Positions 53,203 through 62,593 of a stretch of DNA of 64,000 bases are shown one piece after another. Positions within the stretch are counted from its first letter, which is position 1. The number at the start of each line of letters is the position of its first letter. The stretch is from WTFY01 sp965203725 (GTDB taxonomy: Bacteria > Pseudomonadota > Gammaproteobacteria > UBA4575): assembly GCA_965203725.1 (NCBI GenBank), contig CBDBDH010000001.1:682001-746000 (forward strand), given 5' to 3'. The notes under the pieces were generated by a model. That model saw nothing but the letters and a program-made list of their open reading frames with translations. It was not told the DNA's origin and made no database searches. The translations under genes and the position numbers were made by a program.

Positions 53203-54648
53203 TTAATCCGCAATCTCCGAAGGCCTGCTGACGGTGCCCGATTCCCGGCCCGGGTGATTGGGTTCTCGTAGACCCGGAAACAGATGCGATGCGGGCTCCA
53301 AACCATCCCCACTCTCCGGTGCTGGATGGCTGTCGGCGACCTTCTCGTGCTCAATCGGATCCCGTTTGTCAATGGAAGGCGGGGGAGGCGTCCAGGGACG
53401 CAGGTTCTGGCCGATCCGGTCGTAGAACTCCGGCACCAGGTTCTCCAGGTCCTCGATGAAGGTTCGCCGCCCGGTAAAGCGCCCGCCCAGGCTGCGTATC
53501 ATGATCACCTCAAAGCTGTTGGGCAGTACTCCGGGGCGTCCGGTCTCAAGACAGGCGGCATCTTCCCGGACTTCTGCCATTGAGGCTTGCGTGGTGCCGC
53601 GCCTTCCCCAGTAGACACGCAGGATGACATCCTCGCCCGCCACGTTTCGCAGCTGGCGGACCAGCCAGTTGATCTTCGCACTGGCGCGTTTCTTGTGACC
53701 GGGTGCCTTGAGCCACATGGAGCAGGCCACGGTCCGCCGTTCCAGGTTGACTGTAATTTCGATGTCGCTCGCGGCATTCGGAACCATATAGGTACAGCGC
53801 AACTCCTGGGATTCACACAGGGCGTCACAGGTGTCCTTGAGCCGAAGCTCCGGGTCGGCCTGGTGCTTTCGCGGAATCCGGATCTCGACAGGCTCATCCA
53901 TGCGCCGGCTCAGCATCAAACACAGGTCCCGTTCCTCCTGGTGCCAGCTGGTCACCGTGTTTTCGATCTCCGGGGAGGACCGCCTGAACGGCTCATCCTG
54001 GCGCACACCAAGACAAAGCGAGCGCCATTCCGGGTTCATCCGGTCAAAGCGCCGGACCCCAGAGCCCGGGTGTTCGAGGTAGCGCGTCATCTCTTCCAGG
54101 ATAAATGCCTGCTCGGCGCTGAGTGCATGCCTGTCCCTCAGGATCAGCAAGGCCTGGGTCAGCACGCTGACCCAGGAGATGTGAAAGAATTTCACGCGCT
54201 GGCTGAAGCGCCTTGGCACGGCGTACGGCAGGTGGGTCGGCAGCGGCACGAGCTGGTTGGAGAGAGTGATCACGGTATCGATCCCGTGGGTTCTCGCGAT
54301 CTGGGCATATCGCTGAATCTGTTCCGCATCGATCTCGGCCTTGTCGATCTTGGCCTCGATCAACGCGCTCCACCGGGTGCCTCGCGTTTGCAGGCTCAGG
54401 ATTCCGTCGGGTCGTTCCTTGCGGGTGCTATCGGCAGAGGCGAACTTGACCTCGGTATAGCTGTGCAGCACGGAAGTCTTGCCCATGCGCACTTCACAAC
54501 TGGAGAGCAGTTGTCTGGCAAACGAGGGTACCGCGGACAATGCCGCAAGCAGAACGGATACGGTGCGTTGTTCCTTGCGGGGTTCGGCAAAGGTCGGGAT
54601 GAGCCTTGCACGGGGAGCCTCTTTGAGGGTGTCATCCAGGGTGCTCAT
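53203..54648 (-). CDS. PD-(D/E)XK nuclease-like protein, first gene of helicase operon
   Basis: The protein has 481 residues. RPDGILSLQTRGTRW then SALIEAKIDKAEIDAEQIQR gives the active-site pattern Asp81...Glu98-x-Lys100 with a following Gln, a PD-(D/E)XK nuclease. IDTVITLSNQLVPLPTHLPY continues the fold. The C-terminal half (about 230-430) is a separate domain with charged strands (DVILRVYWGRRGTTQ), possibly DNA-binding; the Pro-rich tail is low complexity. AAGGAG lies 11 bases before the ATG. It heads the four-gene operon nuclease-HEPN-helicase-BRCT. Confidence 0.75.
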   Translation of the reverse strand: MSTLDDTLKEAPRARLIPTFAEPRKEQRTVSVLLAALSAVPSFARQLLSSCEVRMGKTSVLHSYTEVKFASADSTRKERPDGILSLQTRGTRWSALIEAKIDKAEIDAEQIQRYAQIARTHGIDTVITLSNQLVPLPTHLPYAVPRRFSQRVKFFHISWVSVLTQALLILRDRHALSAEQAFILEEMTRYLEHPGSGVRRFDRMNPEWRSLCLGVRQDEPFRRSSPEIENTVTSWHQEERDLCLMLSRRMDEPVEIRIPRKHQADPELRLKDTCDALCESQELRCTYMVPNAASDIEITVNLERRTVACSMWLKAPGHKKRASAKINWLVRQLRNVAGEDVILRVYWGRRGTTQASMAEVREDAACLETGRPGVLPNSFEVIMIRSLGGRFTGRRTFIEDLENLVPEFYDRIGQNLRPWTPPPPSIDKRDPIEHEKVADSHPAPESGDGLEPASHLFPGLREPNHPGRESGTVSRPSEIAD

Positions 54649-55497
54649 GGTGGTTGTTCTCCTTATTATTGTTGCAACCGCTATGGTGCGAATTCAGAAC
54701 CGCACAGCAGTTGCTGAATTTTGAGGCAGGGAAGGAACTCGGGAAGTTGCCATCCCTAGCGCCCTGTATTTTCACACTCCTTGGTTCTCTTCGTCAAAAC
54801 CAAAGAGAATTGTGCGGCAGGGTCCGCGGAACCGGTCATATCCCGACCGGGCTTGCATTTCTGGTTGAACTCGTCTCGCGTTGGTTCGCAGTTCTCGCTC
54901 TTTGCCTCTGGGCCCGGGGCGATGAATATCTCGCCCGATGGCTGATCCGGTCCCTGTTCGGATACCGGATCCTGCGGGATTTTCACGAGTTCCTTCAGGC
55001 CGGCATCAGTCTACATGCGCAAAGAAGTTTACGGGGAACCGGCCAGCAGTGCCAGGTTGAGGATGAGCTTCACGAGCTGGGCCAAAACAATTGGCTCCTG
55101 CGGCATCGCGCCCGTGTCCTGCACAGCGCCCCTGACTTCCCGGACAGGCGATGCAGGCACGAGAGGAAGGATTGCATGCTCAGGTCGGTGAAGAGGATAT
55201 CCCGTACACCGGGATCGTATACTCGGGTTCGAGGTCCTCGCCCACCACTATGTGACTCTGGCTGAGCATATGCTCCGGATGACCGTCGCTTGCATGAAAC
55301 GTGAGCGTCCTCCCGACCTGCATGTCCAGGTCGCGCAACGCAATTTCAGCATCACGCGAGATGCTGACGTACACGGTGTCTCCACGTACGGGCGCATCCG
55401 GGAAGATACACATGGCTGGGGGTCGCTGGAATGGATCAGGAGAAGCCTGAGGCCGGCAGGATACCGACTCCGCCAGGGACCCGTTACCCCTCTCCTC
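54649..55497. other. Region without convincing gene
   Basis: About 850 bases lacking a supported gene. The left end should hold the promoter of the four-gene operon. A minus-strand open frame at 55180-55413 (RGDTVYVSISRDAEIALRDL) looks protein-like but lacks a clear start, ribosome site or family. It may be the tail of a decayed secreted protein. Confidence 0.4.
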
Positions 55498-55532
55498 AAA
55501 AAAGATGGGGCAGGCTCGTTAGGACCTGCCCC
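55498..55532 (-). terminator. Rho-independent terminator of lipoprotein gene
   Basis: GGGGCAGG and CCTGCCCC form an 8-bp GC stem (55507-55514 / 55525-55532) with a 10-base loop. On the minus strand it is followed by ATC and a T6 run. It lies about 90 bases past the stop of the gene at 55624-57213. Plus-strand reading would give a weaker T-run. Confidence 0.85.
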
Positions 55533-55623
55533 GGTTTTCGTGAGCGAACGAAATTTGGGAGCTTCGATTACTCACTGCAAAGGGGCGAAAATCATACTAA
55601 ACGCCCCCTTGTTCTTTTGGGAG

Positions 55624-57213
55624 TTACTCCTTTCTCGCCCCGAAGGCGCCGGCTACAGAGCCGTTGTTGAAGAAGGAATTGAACTCGCCGACCATCGAAC
55701 CCGGAGCCACCCTGGTAGCTCCGTCAGTAGTAGACGCAGTCTCTGGCGTTAGGCCGTGGTAAGTTCCCGAGATCGTCCCGTCATTGCTGGGCAATCCACC
55801 CTTGGCCGTACCGGAGAAAGTGTTTGCACCGAGTACACGGGTGGCCTGCACGGCTACCGACCACGTGTTGGCCTCTCCCCCAGACAACATGAAGTTGTTG
55901 ATCGTACCACTGACGGTGTTCAACAAGTTCGGCGCAAGCTGGCCTGCTTCACTGGGAGTAGTAGCAGTGTCATCCACCGTCTGACCAAAATACGCAGTCA
56001 ACGCCACAGATGCCGTGAAGTGACCGGAAGTGGCTGAATCTATATTGCCAGCCGGGTTAAGCTTTTGGTGTACGTACACGCCCGTGGCTCCACCTTCGTA
56101 TGACGCACTACCAGTGACTGCGTCGAGTTCACCCCCGGTAGAAGCATCAATCGACGAACCGGCAAAGGTCTCGACCTCGTCGTACTCGACTACACCGTCT
56201 CCATCGGTGGTCTTCTTGAGCCAGACACCGTAGTGCAGGTAGTCGTAGTCCGGCTGGTCGGAGGTAGCGCCTGAATCTGGAATGAAGACCCAACCAGCAG
56301 AGTTGCCAGTGACCATGCCCTTGTCGTTGAAGGTGACGGTGCAAGTACCAGTAGTGCAGCGATATGTGCCCTCAGCCCCGTTGTAGGTGCCGTCGTGCAA
56401 AGCCTCATCCGTACCTGCGGTGCTCGCGTCGTCGCTGACGTAGTTGAGCACACCGCCCGTGGTGGAGCGCACAAACATCAGATTTGCATTCGCGGCTCCG
56501 GTAAGATCAGTGTCCTCTTCGATGCCCAGAGCATTGTTAACCGCGGGTGACACAGCATCTGCGCCGGTGGTGCTCGAGACGTTCAGTGCTTGAGGCGTCG
56601 TCTTCGTGCCATCTGCTGCCACCACCTCAAACTTCGCGAACGCTACCCCGCTGGGCGCTTGAATGTCGGTGCTGACGATCACGACTTCTTCAACCACATC
56701 ACCATCGCTGTCGGCTTCCATCGTGCGAGTGTGCATGGTGCGTCCGCCACCCAGATCCATGGCCTGCGTGAACTTCGGGTCATCATCGCCCGTCATCCCG
56801 TGATCCGTAATCTTGATCGTTGTTGCCTCCCTGCTACGTGTGATTTCCAAGCTATAAGGATCATCTGCATTGCCTGGAGTGGTGTCCGCATTCACATGGT
56901 CACTGCCGCCTAGACCGGCATCAGCCGCAGCCGCTTGCATTGACTCAGCCGCAATGGCCTTCGTCTTCGTTGCAGCTGCTTTAGTCGCCGCAACAGCCTC
57001 TGCAGCTAACGTTGCGGCAGTCTTCACACATGCATCATTTGCAGCGTTTGGCTCATACCCATCGTCACACTCTAGTGGCATGGCCATGTCATCATCGTCG
57101 TCGTCCATCGGCGCCGGAGACGAACTGCCGCCGCCTCCGCCGCAACCCGACATTGCAATGGAAAATATGGCAAGCAGACAGACTACTCCCCACAAGTATC
57201 TTTTTTTGAACAT
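55624..57213 (-). CDS. TbpB/Slam-dependent-type surface lipoprotein
   Basis: The protein has 529 residues. A lipoprotein signal with lipobox SIAMSGC (lipid Cys near residue 24) is followed by a Gly/Asp-rich spacer and an Ala/Lys-rich helix. The C-terminal half is beta-rich and ends with NTFSGTAKGGLPSNDGTISG, then GEFNSFFNNGSVAGAFGARK. This is the typical small barrel end of transferrin-binding-protein-B-like lipoproteins (PF01298 type), which are carried to the surface by Slam proteins. No Slam gene is seen here. The ligand is unknown. It may pair with a TonB receptor, but the only one in the window is 46 kb away. Confidence 0.75.
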   Translation of the reverse strand: MFKKRYLWGVVCLLAIFSIAMSGCGGGGGSSSPAPMDDDDDDMAMPLECDDGYEPNAANDACVKTAATLAAEAVAATKAAATKTKAIAAESMQAAAADAGLGGSDHVNADTTPGNADDPYSLEITRSREATTIKITDHGMTGDDDPKFTQAMDLGGGRTMHTRTMEADSDGDVVEEVVIVSTDIQAPSGVAFAKFEVVAADGTKTTPQALNVSSTTGADAVSPAVNNALGIEEDTDLTGAANANLMFVRSTTGGVLNYVSDDASTAGTDEALHDGTYNGAEGTYRCTTGTCTVTFNDKGMVTGNSAGWVFIPDSGATSDQPDYDYLHYGVWLKKTTDGDGVVEYDEVETFAGSSIDASTGGELDAVTGSASYEGGATGVYVHQKLNPAGNIDSATSGHFTASVALTAYFGQTVDDTATTPSEAGQLAPNLLNTVSGTINNFMLSGGEANTWSVAVQATRVLGANTFSGTAKGGLPSNDGTISGTYHGLTPETASTTDGATRVAPGSMVGEFNSFFNNGSVAGAFGARKE

Positions 57214-57622
57214 CTTTGTAGACTCCTATGTACGTGTCTTCTTGCAAATTTCCGGCCTGGTGCCGGGCCATTGCAAACATCTACATAGGAAAAGATATTC
57301 CAGCCTATTCGCTTGGGCACGAGTAGCTAACTGATGCCGGGTTCAAGCTTATTCAGCAGGTAACCCGACTGTGCGGGATCCCATGCAGAATGTTTGCAGG
57401 CCTAACTATACCAAAAACTTCGCGAATTGGTAATCGTTCTCTGGAATTTTCGAAAATGTTCCCAGATGGGCCCCGCCAGACCATTCCACGCGGTCACTCG
57501 GTCGGAAAAGGCACAAAGGAACGCCGGTCGGGGTTTTCTATTGCGCCTTGCCCGGCATGGGGGGATTCAGGGGTAAATATCGCCCCCGAGTGAAGTAAAC
57601 CCGAGGGGTACGTGTGCGAAGC
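57214..57622. other. Gene-free stretch
   Basis: About 410 bases with no convincing gene, holding the promoter of the lipoprotein gene on the left. The right part abuts the end of the VirB4-like remnant and so contains the edge of the old conjugation module. Confidence 0.4.
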
Positions 57623-58231
57623 CTACCGGGTAGCGGCGATCTGCTCGGCAATCATGTATACCGCCTCAAGCTCCGAGCAGCCGCGCTTGCGCATGATGGC
57701 GGCGCGCTCGGCCTTCTCGTGCTTCTCGGTCATCGCGAGCGCCAGGGACAGCGCCGGCGGCACGCTGCGAAACAGGGCCTCCAGCTTGTCGGACAGCACC
57801 ACGCCCTCGATGTACTTGCCGGGCTCCTTGCGCGCCGACAGCAACAGGCTGCGCTGCTCCTCGCTGAGCTCCCGGAACCGTGCGATCTGCTCGACCTCCT
57901 CCTTCGGCATCACCAGGCACAGCCACCACTCCATCATGTTCAGCATCCTGCGACTGGCATCCGGGAAGTCCTCCAGGTTCTGGGTGGCGATCCAGAACCA
58001 GGCGCCGAGCTTGCGCCACATCTTGGTGATCTTGACCACGTAGCGGGCCAGCAGGGGGTTGGTGGTGATGATGTGTCCCTCGTCGGTGACCACCAGCGTG
58101 GGCCGTTCATCGCTCTGGTGGCGCTCCACCAGGTCGTTGATGTGGCTCATGATGGACAGGTACGCCACGGTCAGCTGGTCCTCGTACCCTTCCCTCGCAG
58201 GATGCCCATCTCCAGCACGGTGACGTCGGCT
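57623..58231 (-). pseudogene. C-terminal remnant of conjugative VirB4-like ATPase (PFL_4706 type)
   Basis: The sequence encodes ADVTVLEMGIL, a frameshift near 58199, then REGYEDQLTVAYLSIMSHIN. RPTLVVTDEGHIITTNPLLA (Walker B, Asp-Glu) and LGAWFWIATQNLEDFPDASR follow, through to an intact end (AEQIAATR, stop). This is the last fifth or so of the ICE VirB4/TraC-type ATPase (TIGR03744). The N-terminal four fifths are gone; the homologous sequence begins within a few bases of the ybbP stop codon. In GI-type ICEs this gene precedes the TIGR03757 gene, here at 6929-7420 on the same strand. Confidence 0.85.
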
Positions 58232-60793
58232 TCAGGCCAAGCGCTGTAGCAAGGCGAGCGGATGGGTTTGCAAGAGCCCGCGCGTGGACGCCAGGCCGAG
58301 CCCTGCGATCACGGCCACCCCGAGCACGGGACCGGTCACCCACACCCAGGCGTGTGCACGAAAGCCCTGCTCCAGGACCTGCGTTTGCAGGTAGTAGACC
58401 GCGGCCTCGGCCCCGAGCGCGGCCAGCACGCCGGCCGCCAGTCCCAGCCAGGCGAACTCGATCACGAGCGATGCCTGGATCAGGCGCCGGCCCGCGCCGA
58501 GGGTGCGCAGCACGGCATGCTCGCGAAAACGCTCATCGAGGCTCGCCTGGATGCAGGCCAGCAGCACCAGCAGGCCCGCGCCGAGCACCAGTGCGAAGAT
58601 CATCTCGATAGCAAGGCTTACCTGGCGGATCACGGAGCGCACCTGCGCCACCAGGGCATCGACCTCGATGACCACCACGGTCGGGAACGCCCGGGTGAAC
58701 GCATCGAGTAGGGGTTTCTGGGACGGGCTCATGCGAAACGCCGACAGGTACGTGGCGCCGAAGCCCTCGAAGGTGCCCGGCGAGAAGATCAGGAAGAAGT
58801 TCGGCTGCATGGTCTCCCAGGTCACGCTTCGCACGCTGGACACGCGCGCCTCGATGCGCCGGCGGCTGGCCTCGAACTCCAGGACATCGCCGACTTCGAT
58901 GCCGAGCCAGGTGGCGTACTCGTGCTCGATCGAGACCTCGCCCGCGAGCGCATCGGACCCCCACCAGCGCCCGGCCAGCACCCGGTTGGCCCCGGGCAGT
59001 TCCGGGGTCCAGGTGATGCGCCGGTGGCGAAGCGCGGTGCTGGCATCGCCTGGGTTGGCGCGGGGGTCGCGGCGCATGCGGTCGCTCCAGAAAAAGGGCC
59101 CCTGCGGGTCGGGCGGGGAGCCGTTGATGGCGGTGAGGCGCGCGCTCAGCAGGGGATAGAAGGCCTGTCCCTCAAGGCCGTGGCGCAAGAAGAAGGCCTC
59201 GATGGCGGGGATGTCGTCCTTCGCGACGTTGGTCATGAAATGGTTCGGGGCGGACTTAGGCCACTGCGAGCGCCAGTCGTCCATCAGGTCGGTGCGCAGG
59301 ATGGCCAGCACCAAGAGGGCCATCAGGGCGAGCGCGAACACGCTGACCTGCAGCAGGTTCGAGCTGCGCCTTCGCCTGAGCCCGCAGAGCGCGAGGCTCC
59401 AGGCGTGTCCCGCCCCCGTGCCGAGCACCGCACCGCCCTGCAGGAAGGCCCAGGCGAGGCCGGCGAGGACCAGCCCGGCGACGGCCAGTCCCGCGATGAC
59501 CAGAAGCGTGAGACCCGGGTCGCCGCTTGAGGCGAACACCAGGAGGATGGCCCCGAGGGCCCCGAACGCGTACGGCATCCACTCGGCGCGCGCCTCGCCG
59601 AGCTCTTTGTGCAGGACGCGAAGCGGCGGGGTCGCGTGCAGGGCGAGCAGCGGCGGCAGGGCAAAGAACAGCAGGCAGGCGAGGCAGGTCAGCGCCCCGA
59701 TGAGGTAGGCACGCAGCCCGGGCGGCGGCAATTCGATGGCGAGCAGCGGGTCGAGCACGGCCAGAAGGCCGTGGTGCACGAGCGCCCCGAGGGCACAGCC
59801 CACCAGCGTGGCGAGCGCGGCCAGCATCAGCACGATCAGCCCGTACAGCGCACCGATGCGCCTCGGCCCCGCCCCCAGGGTCTTGAGGATGGCGACGTAA
59901 TCGTAGTGGCGCACGCTGTAGCGGCGTGCGGCCAGCGCGATCGCGAGGCCTGCAAGCAGCACGGCTAGGCCAGCGCCCAGGTGCAGGAACCGCGCCGAGC
60001 GGTCCAGGGCCTCGGCCACGACCCGGCTTTGCGTTCGCACGTCGCGAAGCTCGTACTGCCCGGAATGGGCCCGGGCCAGCCAGTCCCCGAAGGCCTTCAG
60101 GGCGAGGGGGTCGGGGTGGGCGAACAGGTAGCGGTAGTTGACGCGCGAGCCGAACTGCACCACGCCGGTGGCCGGCACGTCCGCGATGTGCATGAGCAGG
60201 CGCGGCCCGGCATTGTCGAGCATGCCGCCGAGTCCGCGGTCAGGCTCGGTGATGAGCACCGCACCGATGCGAAGCTCGGTCTCGCCGAGGGTCACGAAAT
60301 CTCCGACGGCCAGCCCCAGGGCGCGAAAGGCGCGCGCCTCAAGCCACGCCTCGCCCAGGGCCGGCCCGTGCGCGACCGTGCGGTGTGCAGCGAACGGTGC
60401 CTCGGCGATCTCCAGGTGTCCGCGTAGCGGGTAGGTGTCGCTCACCGCCTTCACCGAGACCAGCGCACTGGCCTGACCGGAAAAGGCCATGGAGATGAAG
60501 TTCAGCGTGCGCGCGAGCGCCAGGCCCCGGGTGCCCGCCTCTTCCAGCACTCCGGCGGGCACGGGATCGGCCGAGCGCAGGATGCGGTCTGTGGCCAGGA
60601 TGCGGGTCGCCTCGCGTTCGATGGCGCTCTCCAGGCGCTCGGTGAACAGCGCCACAGCCACGGTCGAGGCAATGGCAACGCTCAGGGCGAGGGCGAGGAC
60701 ACGAAGCTCCCCGCCGCGCCAGTCGCGAAACAGCAGGCGTGCGGCCAGCGCCACGAGGCCCGTTCGCAACATCGTGTTCGAATCAGCCGTCAT
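58232..60793 (-). CDS. ybbP: YbbP-like ABC transporter permease (FtsX superfamily)
   Basis: The protein has 853 residues from the ATG at 60793, which overlaps the ybbA stop by 11 bases; an ATG at 60772 is possible. The layout is an N-terminal helix, a large periplasmic domain, then repeated FtsX membrane domains (GAGLAVLLAGLAIALAARRY; VLVLGAGLLVLLACIQASLD) and a last segment ending ALLQRLA. It forms a MacB-type transporter with YbbA; substrates of the YbbAP family are thought to be hydrophobic compounds or lipids taken from the inner membrane, and TesA acts with it. The gene is complete, so the ICE remnant joins just beyond its end. Confidence 0.9.
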   Translation of the reverse strand: MTADSNTMLRTGLVALAARLLFRDWRGGELRVLALALSVAIASTVAVALFTERLESAIEREATRILATDRILRSADPVPAGVLEEAGTRGLALARTLNFISMAFSGQASALVSVKAVSDTYPLRGHLEIAEAPFAAHRTVAHGPALGEAWLEARAFRALGLAVGDFVTLGETELRIGAVLITEPDRGLGGMLDNAGPRLLMHIADVPATGVVQFGSRVNYRYLFAHPDPLALKAFGDWLARAHSGQYELRDVRTQSRVVAEALDRSARFLHLGAGLAVLLAGLAIALAARRYSVRHYDYVAILKTLGAGPRRIGALYGLIVLMLAALATLVGCALGALVHHGLLAVLDPLLAIELPPPGLRAYLIGALTCLACLLFFALPPLLALHATPPLRVLHKELGEARAEWMPYAFGALGAILLVFASSGDPGLTLLVIAGLAVAGLVLAGLAWAFLQGGAVLGTGAGHAWSLALCGLRRRRSSNLLQVSVFALALMALLVLAILRTDLMDDWRSQWPKSAPNHFMTNVAKDDIPAIEAFFLRHGLEGQAFYPLLSARLTAINGSPPDPQGPFFWSDRMRRDPRANPGDASTALRHRRITWTPELPGANRVLAGRWWGSDALAGEVSIEHEYATWLGIEVGDVLEFEASRRRIEARVSSVRSVTWETMQPNFFLIFSPGTFEGFGATYLSAFRMSPSQKPLLDAFTRAFPTVVVIEVDALVAQVRSVIRQVSLAIEMIFALVLGAGLLVLLACIQASLDERFREHAVLRTLGAGRRLIQASLVIEFAWLGLAAGVLAALGAEAAVYYLQTQVLEQGFRAHAWVWVTGPVLGVAVIAGLGLASTRGLLQTHPLALLQRLA

Positions 60794-61475
60794 GCGAGCT
60801 TTCGGGGCTTGCATCGCCTTCATCGATACGCCCGCCCGACAGGCGCACGATGCGACTGCAACGCCGGGCCAGGCGCACATCGTGGGTAACCAGCACCAGG
60901 GTGGTCTCGAACTCGCGGTTGAGGTCGAACAGCAGGTCGATGACGTGCGCGCCCGTGTTGGTGTCGAGGTTCCCGGTCGGCTCATCGGCGAACAGCACCT
61001 GGGCGTTCGTGGCGAAGGCGCGCGCCATGGCCACGCGCTGCTGCTCGCCGCCGGAGAGCTGGCCGGGATAGTGGTGCAGGCGCGCGCCCAGGCCGACGCG
61101 ATCGAGCACCTGCATCGCCTGGGATTTGGCCGCTGCCTGTCCTGTGAGCTCGATCGGCAGCATGACGTTCTCCAGGGCGGTGAGCCCCGGCAGCAGGTGG
61201 AAGGACTGGAACACGAAACCGATGTACTTCGCGCGAAGGGCTGCGCGCTGTTCCTCGTCCAGGGCGCAGAGGCGATGCCCGTCGAGGATCACCTCGCCGG
61301 AGGTGGCGACATCGAGGCCCGCCATCAATGCCAGCAGCGTGGATTTTCCGGAACCGGAGGCACCAACCACGGCAATGGATTGCGCACGCGCGATCTCCAG
61401 GCTGATGCCCCTTAGAATCGTCAGCTCCCCTTCCCGGGTCGCCACGCGTTTGACGAGATCAACGGTACGGATCAT
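60783..61475 (-). CDS. ybbA: YbbA-like ABC transporter ATPase
   Basis: The protein has 230 residues from the ATG at 61475. Walker A is VVGASGSGKSTLLALMAG, Q-loop VFQSFHLLPGLTALENVML, signature LSGGEQQRVAMARAF, Walker B VLFADEPTGNLD, and switch His in LVLVTHD. It is a LolD/MacB-type ATPase and couples to the YbbP permease. It is divergent from tesA with a 89-base gap, the same layout as E. coli tesA-ybbAP, so this part is old chromosome. Confidence 0.95.
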   Translation of the reverse strand: MIRTVDLVKRVATREGELTILRGISLEIARAQSIAVVGASGSGKSTLLALMAGLDVATSGEVILDGHRLCALDEEQRAALRAKYIGFVFQSFHLLPGLTALENVMLPIELTGQAAAKSQAMQVLDRVGLGARLHHYPGQLSGGEQQRVAMARAFATNAQVLFADEPTGNLDTNTGAHVIDLLFDLNREFETTLVLVTHDVRLARRCSRIVRLSGGRIDEGDASPESSHDG

Positions 61476-61564
61476 GGAATCCCCCAGTGTGCGGATTGCA
61501 TCCGAAGGGTCATCGCCATTATATTCAAATCTCAACGACAAGCGCCCGCCCGGGCCCCACCACC

Positions 61565-62593
61565 ATGAAGATCCGCTGGCTCGTATCCGCCCTGCTGCTG
61601 TGTGTCCTCGCCGCGCCTGCCGACGCACGCGTGCTGCTGGTCTTTGGCGACAGCCTCAGTGCCGCCTTCGGCATGCCCGAGACGCAGGGCTGGGTGCACC
61701 TGCTTGGCGAGCGCCTGCATCGCGAAGGCATTCCCGTTCGGGTTGTCAATGCCAGCGTCAGCGGCGAGACCACCGTTGGCGGGCTGGCGCGCCTGCCGGG
61801 TGTGCTCGACCACCACGCGCCTGCCTGGGTGATCCTGGAACTCGGCGGCAACGACGGGCTTCGCGGCCTGCCCGTTCAGAATATTCGCGAAAACCTCGAG
61901 GCGATGATCCGCCTGATCCGCGAGCGCGGCGCCGGGGTCCTGCTGACCGGCATCCGCCTGCCGCCCAACTACGGGGCGCGCTACACCACCCCGTTCTTCG
62001 AGAACTACGCCGAGCTGGCCCGCGCCCATGACCTGGCGCTGGTGCCCGACCTGCTCAGGGGCGTGGCACGCATGCCGGGCGGCATGCAGCTCGACGGCAT
62101 TCACCCAAGTGCCCTCGCACAGCCGCACATCCTCGACAACGTCTGGCCGCAGCTCAAGGCGCTGGTACTGCAACCCGCCACGGGCGTGGCCCGCGGGCCC
62201 GCCTGTGCGAACTGGAATGCCAGAGGCTTTTTCGAGTACGCGGATGCGCTACTGGTGCGCACCTGCCTGAGGGCCGGGGCCAAGGTGAATGTGCGCGATA
62301 AGCTGGGCCGCACGCCGCTGCACTGGGCCGCGGGCTACAGCCCGCATCCTGCACTGATCGAGGCACTGATCGAGGCCGGTGCCGACCCCGGGGCGCGGGC
62401 GGCCAACGGCGCCACCCCGCTGCACTGGGCGGCCGGTTACAACGATGACCCGGCGATCATCACGGTCCTGCTGGCGGGCGGGGCCGACCTGCACGCCACC
62501 GACCGGATCGGGGCGACCGCCCTGCACTGGACCAGCTACAACCCGGCCAACCCGGCGATGGCCACGGCCCTGATGCGCGCCGCCAGGCGATGA
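61565..62593 (+). CDS. tesA: TesA-type SGNH esterase fused to ankyrin repeats
   Basis: The protein has 342 residues. A signal peptide (LVSALLLCVLAAPADA) is followed by an SGNH hydrolase (about 21-195): VLLVFGDSLSAAFGMP (Ser), NASVSGETTVGG (Gly), ILELGGNDGLRG (Asn) and MQLDGIHPSAL (Asp, His). It is a periplasmic acyl-CoA or lysophospholipase like TesA. Normal TesA stops near residue 205. Here a second module starts with CANWNARGFFEYADALLVRT and CLRAGAKVNVRD, then ankyrin repeats with GRTPLHWAAGY and GATPLHWAAGY. The fusion is in one open frame with no frameshift. It overlaps the next ankyrin gene by ATGA. Confidence 0.92.
   Translation: MKIRWLVSALLLCVLAAPADARVLLVFGDSLSAAFGMPETQGWVHLLGERLHREGIPVRVVNASVSGETTVGGLARLPGVLDHHAPAWVILELGGNDGLRGLPVQNIRENLEAMIRLIRERGAGVLLTGIRLPPNYGARYTTPFFENYAELARAHDLALVPDLLRGVARMPGGMQLDGIHPSALAQPHILDNVWPQLKALVLQPATGVARGPACANWNARGFFEYADALLVRTCLRAGAKVNVRDKLGRTPLHWAAGYSPHPALIEALIEAGADPGARAANGATPLHWAAGYNDDPAIITVLLAGGADLHATDRIGATALHWTSYNPANPAMATALMRAARR

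Noticed and set aside
54654..55265. Plus-strand frame of about 200 codons
   Set aside because: No homology, no ribosome site, and it covers the probable promoter of the four-gene operon.
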